Shown one piece after another: positions 59,779 to 63,230 of a stretch of DNA of 63,230 bases (positions are counted from its first letter, which is position 1; each line of letters starts with the position of its first letter). Both the position numbers and the translations under genes were made by a program. Source of the DNA: Lachnospiraceae bacterium UBA1721 (GTDB taxonomy: Bacteria > Bacillota > Clostridia > Lachnospirales > Lachnospiraceae); the NCBI GenBank assembly GCA_002317155.1, contig DCIR01000009.1, positions 1-63,230 of the forward strand, written 5' to 3'. The notes beneath the pieces are model-generated. The model was given only the letters and a program-made list of their open reading frames with translations. It did no database searches and was not told the DNA's origin.

Positions 59779-59950
59779 CGTATATTCGAGACAAGGATAT
59801 GCGAAAGAACGCTACCGTGTTTACACGGAGTGGCGTGATTGAGCATGTCTTTGGCGAGTAACGACATGAGCATGCAGCGCAGCGAAATGCGAATGCCTTC
59901 GAAATGGTTATTTCACAGCGCAGCAAAATGTGAATGCCTTCGAATATACG
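59779..59950. repeat. Structured intergenic repeat element, copy B
   Basis: An 11-bp perfect outer stem (59779-59789 with 59940-59950, CGTATATTCGA) begins right after the T-box terminator. Inside are a CCGTGT/ACACGG hairpin (about 59815-59828) flanked by ACGC/GCGT, and the core CATGAGCA-GCGCAGCG-TGCGAATGCC shared with copy A at 47726-47852. The core is duplicated: 59875-59903 and 59916-59944 agree at 27 of 29 positions. The 13-mer CTTTTGTTCGTAT occurs at the left edge of both copies. Confidence 0.72.
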
Positions 59951-59979
59951 TGTATTTGTACAGATAGGAGGAAAACAAG

Positions 59980-62900
59980 ATGTACAAGCAGGTTTCTACA
60001 GATCTGAATTTTGTAGATCGCGAAAAAGCAGTTGAAAAGTTTTGGCGTGAAAATGATATTTTCCGCAAGAGCATTGATAGCAGAAAGGAAGGCCCGGTTT
60101 ATACCTTCTATGATGGACCTCCGACTGCAAACGGTAAGCCTCACATCGGACATGTTGAGACTCGTACCATCAAGGATATGATTCCCAGATACCGCACCAT
60201 GAAGGGATACATGGTACCCCGTAAGGCAGGTTGGGATACTCACGGTCTTCCCGTAGAGCTTGAGGTTGAGAAGCTTCTTGGTCTTAACGGTAAGGATCAG
60301 ATTGAAGAATATGGTATGGAGCCTTTCATCAAGAAGTGTAAGGAATCCGTATGGAAATATAAGGGAATGTGGGAAGATTTCTCAGGAACCGTAGGTTTCT
60401 GGGCTGATATGGACAACCCCTACGTTACCTATGATGACAATTTCATCGAGTCTGAGTGGTGGGCACTCAAGACTATCTGGGACAAGGGCCTTCTTTACAA
60501 GGGCTTCAAGATTGTTCCTTATTGCCCTCGTTGCGGAACCCCTCTTTCATCAGCAGAGGTTTCTCAGGGATATAAGACTGTTAAGGAAAAGTCTGCAATC
60601 GTTCGTTTTAAGGTTGTTGGAGAGGACGCATATTTCCTCGCATGGACCACTACACCTTGGACTCTTCCTTCTAATGTTGCACTTTGCATGAATCCTGATG
60701 AGACATATGTAAAGGTTAAGGCAGCAGACGGATTTACCTATTATCTTGCTAAGGCACTTGCTGACAAGGTACTTGCTCCTCTTGCTAAGAAGGATGAGGA
60801 TGGCAATGTTCAGGCAGCTTATGAAGTGCTTGAGTCATACACCGGTAAGGATCTTGAGTACAAGGAGTACGAGCCTCTCTTTGATTGCGCTAAGACAGTA
60901 GCAGACAAGCAGAACAAGAAGGGCTTCTTTGTAACCTGTGATAATTACGTAACTATGACCGATGGTACCGGTATCGTACATATTGCTCCTGCATTCGGTG
61001 AAGATGATGCTAATGTAGGAAGAAATTATGATCTTCCTTTCGTACAGTTTGTAGATGGTAAGGGTAACCTTACCGAGGAGACTCCTTTTGCAGGACTCTT
61101 CGTAAAGAAGGCTGACCCTGAGGTACTTAAGAACCTCAGCGAGAGAAGTCAGCTCTATGATGCGCCTAAGTTCGAGCACGAGTATCCTCATTGCTGGAGA
61201 TGTGACACTCCTCTTATCTATTATGCAAGAGAGTCATGGTACATCAAGGAGACTGCTGTTAAGGATGACCTTATCCGTAACAACAACACCGTTAACTGGA
61301 TTCCTGAGTCTATCGGTTCAGGACGTTTCGGTAACTGGCTTGAGAATATCCAGGACTGGGCAATCTCTCGTAACCGTTATTGGGGTACTCCCCTCAATAT
61401 TTGGGAGTGTGAGTGCGGTAACCGTGAGTGTATCGGTAGCCGTGCAGAGCTTGCTGAAAAGGCCGGAAATCCTGAGGCTGCAAAGGTTGAGCTTCACAGA
61501 CCTTATATCGATGAAGTTACCTTCCCTTGCCCTAAGTGCGGTAAGTCCATGAAGCGTGTTCCCGAGGTTCTTGACTGCTGGTTTGACTCAGGTGCAATGC
61601 CTTTTGCTCAGCATCATTATCCTTTTGAAAATAAGGAAGTATTTGAGCAGCAGTTCCCTGCAGCATTTATCTCAGAAGCAGTAGACCAGACCCGTGGATG
61701 GTTCCACTCACTTATGGCTGAGTCAACCCTTCTTTTCAACAAGTCACCCTATGAGAACGTAATCGTTCTCGGACACGTTCAGGATGAGAACGGTCAGAAG
61801 ATGAGTAAGTCTAAGGGTAACGCGGTAGATCCTTTTGATGCACTTGAGCAGTATGGCGCAGATGCTATCAGATGGTACTTCTACACTGCTTCAGCACCTT
61901 GGATTCCCAAGCGTTTCTCAGGTAAGCTTGTTCAGGAAGGTCAGAGAAAGTTCATGGGTACTCTTTGGAACACCTACGCTTTCTTCGTCCTTTATGCAAA
62001 TATCGATGATTTTGATGCGACAAAGTATACCCTTGAGTATGATAAGCTTCCTGTAATGGATAAGTGGCTTCTTTCAAGACTTAACTCAACCGTTAAGGCT
62101 GTTGATGATAACCTTGATAAGTACAGAATCCCTGAGGCAGGTGCTGTACTTGAGAAGTTCGTAGATGATATGAGTAACTGGTATGTTCGCAGAAGCCGTG
62201 AGCGTTTCTGGGCAAAGGGAATGGAGCAGGATAAGATCAATGCTTATATGACTCTCTATACCGCACTTGTAACTATCTGCAAGGCATCAGCTCCCATGAT
62301 TCCTTTCATGACTGAGGAAATCTATCGTAACCTTGTATGCAGCATCGATGCAAATGCTCCCGAGTCAATCCACCTCTGCGACTATCCTGTAGTAGATGAG
62401 GCTCAGATTGATACCGAGCTTGAGGCCGCTATGGATGAGGTGCTCGATGCAGTAGTAATGGGACGTGCAGCAAGAAATGATGCTGCTATCAAGAATCGTC
62501 AGCCTATCAGCAAGATGTACATCAAGACTGCAGACGGACGTGAGCTTGACAGCTTCTATTCAGATATCATCCGTGAGGAACTCAATGTTAAGGTTGTAGA
62601 GTTCACTGATGATGTAAGAGACTTTACTTCTTATACCTTCAAGCCTCAGCTCCGTACACTCGGACCTAAGTACGGCAAGCAGCTCGGCGGTATCAAGAAT
62701 ACACTTGCTACTCTTGATGGAAACGCAGCTATGGACAAGCTCAATGCAGGCGAGCTTCTTACCTTCGAGGTAGATGGCACTCTCGTAGAACTTACCAAGG
62801 AAGATCTCCTCATCGAGATGGCTCAGAAGGAGGGTTATGTATCACAGGAGAACAACAAGATGACAGTTGTTCTTGATACCAACCTTACCGAAGAACTCAT

Positions 62901-63153
62901 CGAGGAAGGCTTCTCAGCAGAAATCGTTTCTAAGATTCAGACCATGAGAAAGGATTCTGATTTCCAGGTTACCGACCATATCAGAGTATCTCTCAACGGA
63001 AATGACAAGCTTGCTGCTATCGCTGCCAAGAACAGTGACGCTATCTGCTCAAAGGTACTTGCTGACGAGCTTACCACCGGTAAGACCTATGCTGTTACCA
63101 AGGAGTGGAGTATCAACGGAGAGAATGTTACTATCTCTGTAGAGCAGGTTTAA
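59980..63153 (+). CDS. ileS: Isoleucyl-tRNA synthetase, long (type 2-like) form
   Basis: 1057 aa. Class I motifs: HIGH in PTANGKPHIGHVETRTIKD, KMSKS in ENGQKMSKSKGNAVDPF. The CP1 editing domain has WTTTPWTLPSN and DGTGIVHIAPAFGEDD; the anticodon domain starts near 660. The length and the GWDTHGLPVELEVE block fit the eukaryote-like type 2 IleS, which often confers mupirocin tolerance; the absence of the C-terminal Cys4 zinc site of type 1 agrees. It charges tRNA-Ile with editing of valine. GATAGGAGG precedes ATG 59980, and the T-box upstream controls it. Confidence 0.96.
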   Translation: MYKQVSTDLNFVDREKAVEKFWRENDIFRKSIDSRKEGPVYTFYDGPPTANGKPHIGHVETRTIKDMIPRYRTMKGYMVPRKAGWDTHGLPVELEVEKLLGLNGKDQIEEYGMEPFIKKCKESVWKYKGMWEDFSGTVGFWADMDNPYVTYDDNFIESEWWALKTIWDKGLLYKGFKIVPYCPRCGTPLSSAEVSQGYKTVKEKSAIVRFKVVGEDAYFLAWTTTPWTLPSNVALCMNPDETYVKVKAADGFTYYLAKALADKVLAPLAKKDEDGNVQAAYEVLESYTGKDLEYKEYEPLFDCAKTVADKQNKKGFFVTCDNYVTMTDGTGIVHIAPAFGEDDANVGRNYDLPFVQFVDGKGNLTEETPFAGLFVKKADPEVLKNLSERSQLYDAPKFEHEYPHCWRCDTPLIYYARESWYIKETAVKDDLIRNNNTVNWIPESIGSGRFGNWLENIQDWAISRNRYWGTPLNIWECECGNRECIGSRAELAEKAGNPEAAKVELHRPYIDEVTFPCPKCGKSMKRVPEVLDCWFDSGAMPFAQHHYPFENKEVFEQQFPAAFISEAVDQTRGWFHSLMAESTLLFNKSPYENVIVLGHVQDENGQKMSKSKGNAVDPFDALEQYGADAIRWYFYTASAPWIPKRFSGKLVQEGQRKFMGTLWNTYAFFVLYANIDDFDATKYTLEYDKLPVMDKWLLSRLNSTVKAVDDNLDKYRIPEAGAVLEKFVDDMSNWYVRRSRERFWAKGMEQDKINAYMTLYTALVTICKASAPMIPFMTEEIYRNLVCSIDANAPESIHLCDYPVVDEAQIDTELEAAMDEVLDAVVMGRAARNDAAIKNRQPISKMYIKTADGRELDSFYSDIIREELNVKVVEFTDDVRDFTSYTFKPQLRTLGPKYGKQLGGIKNTLATLDGNAAMDKLNAGELLTFEVDGTLVELTKEDLLIEMAQKEGYVSQENNKMTVVLDTNLTEELIEEGFSAEIVSKIQTMRKDSDFQVTDHIRVSLNGNDKLAAIAAKNSDAICSKVLADELTTGKTYAVTKEWSINGENVTISVEQV

Positions 63154-63230
63154 TAGGTGAACGGGAGGTTAATTCGGCAGAATTGGCTTTATAAAATTAA
63201 AATTTAGCAAAATTTCCAGAGTAAATGCAA
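63154..63230. other. Window end, no feature seen
   Basis: The last 77 bp after ileS contain AT-rich sequence without a hairpin or gene start that I can support; the terminator of ileS may lie beyond the window. Confidence 0.5.

Noticed and set aside
59875..59944. CRISPR-like pair of 29-bp repeats with a 12-bp gap
   Set aside because: Only two units, a gap too short for a spacer, no cas genes, and the repeats belong to the larger folded element.

Overview
The window looks like chromosome from a motile, anaerobic Firmicute of the Lachnospiraceae type (Butyrivibrio, Pseudobutyrivibrio and Lachnospira are plausible relatives; the genus is inferred, not proven). The signs are short flagellins without an outer domain, sigma-28 boxes of the Bacillus/Clostridium kind, an Ile T-box before ileS, a PyrDB/PyrK dihydroorotate dehydrogenase, desulfoferrodoxin, a CgeB/DUF4422/LicD glycan gene set and moderately AT-rich DNA.

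1-33 kb is a motility and glycan island, all on the + strand. AT-rich glycosyltransferase genes (51-11227) lead into flaG-fliD-fliS-fliT-like genes, then two near-identical flagellin genes, each with its own sigma-28 promoter and a GGA-rich leader. A DUF4422 glycosyltransferase sits between the flagellins. Directly after them come a giant Maf-type flagellin glycosyltransferase, an FkbH-like protein preceded by an unannotated 53-codon gene, CgeB-type and GT2 transferases, an SGNH-like protein, a GatD-like dehydrogenase and UDP-galactopyranose mutase. The simplest reading is that flagellin, and perhaps another surface polymer, carries a complex glycan with galactofuranose and phospho- or acyl-type decorations. 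No nonulosonic acid synthesis genes are visible; if used, they lie outside.

33-36.5 kb is a small accessory patch: a HipBA-like pair on the - strand, the remnant of a small gene running into its own terminator, desulfoferrodoxin, an XRE regulator with repeated operator-like sites, and a PilZ protein. 36.5-47.7 kb holds an Amt-PII fusion behind a structured leader, then an envelope cluster: a lipoprotein with two C-type lectin domains and an OmpA domain, a leucine-rich-repeat lipoprotein, an ECF sigma/anti-sigma pair, a CapA-like protein and an SH3b-NlpC/P60 hydrolase.

47.7-63.2 kb is mostly housekeeping: glpK-plsC, a divergent pdxY/MocR pair with an operator-like repeat, a CheX-CheY-type fusion, an unknown gene behind a sigma-28 -10 box, pyrC-pyrK-pyrD, a DUF2442-XRE-Uma2 fusion and T-box-controlled ileS. 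Two intergenic elements (47726-47852 and 59779-59950) share an 11-bp outer stem, a common core and a position immediately after a terminator; they look like members of an undescribed structured repeat family. The strongest candidates for something new are this repeat, the lectin-OmpA lipoprotein, the Rossmann-domain glycosyltransferase set, and the Maf protein with an internal duplication.
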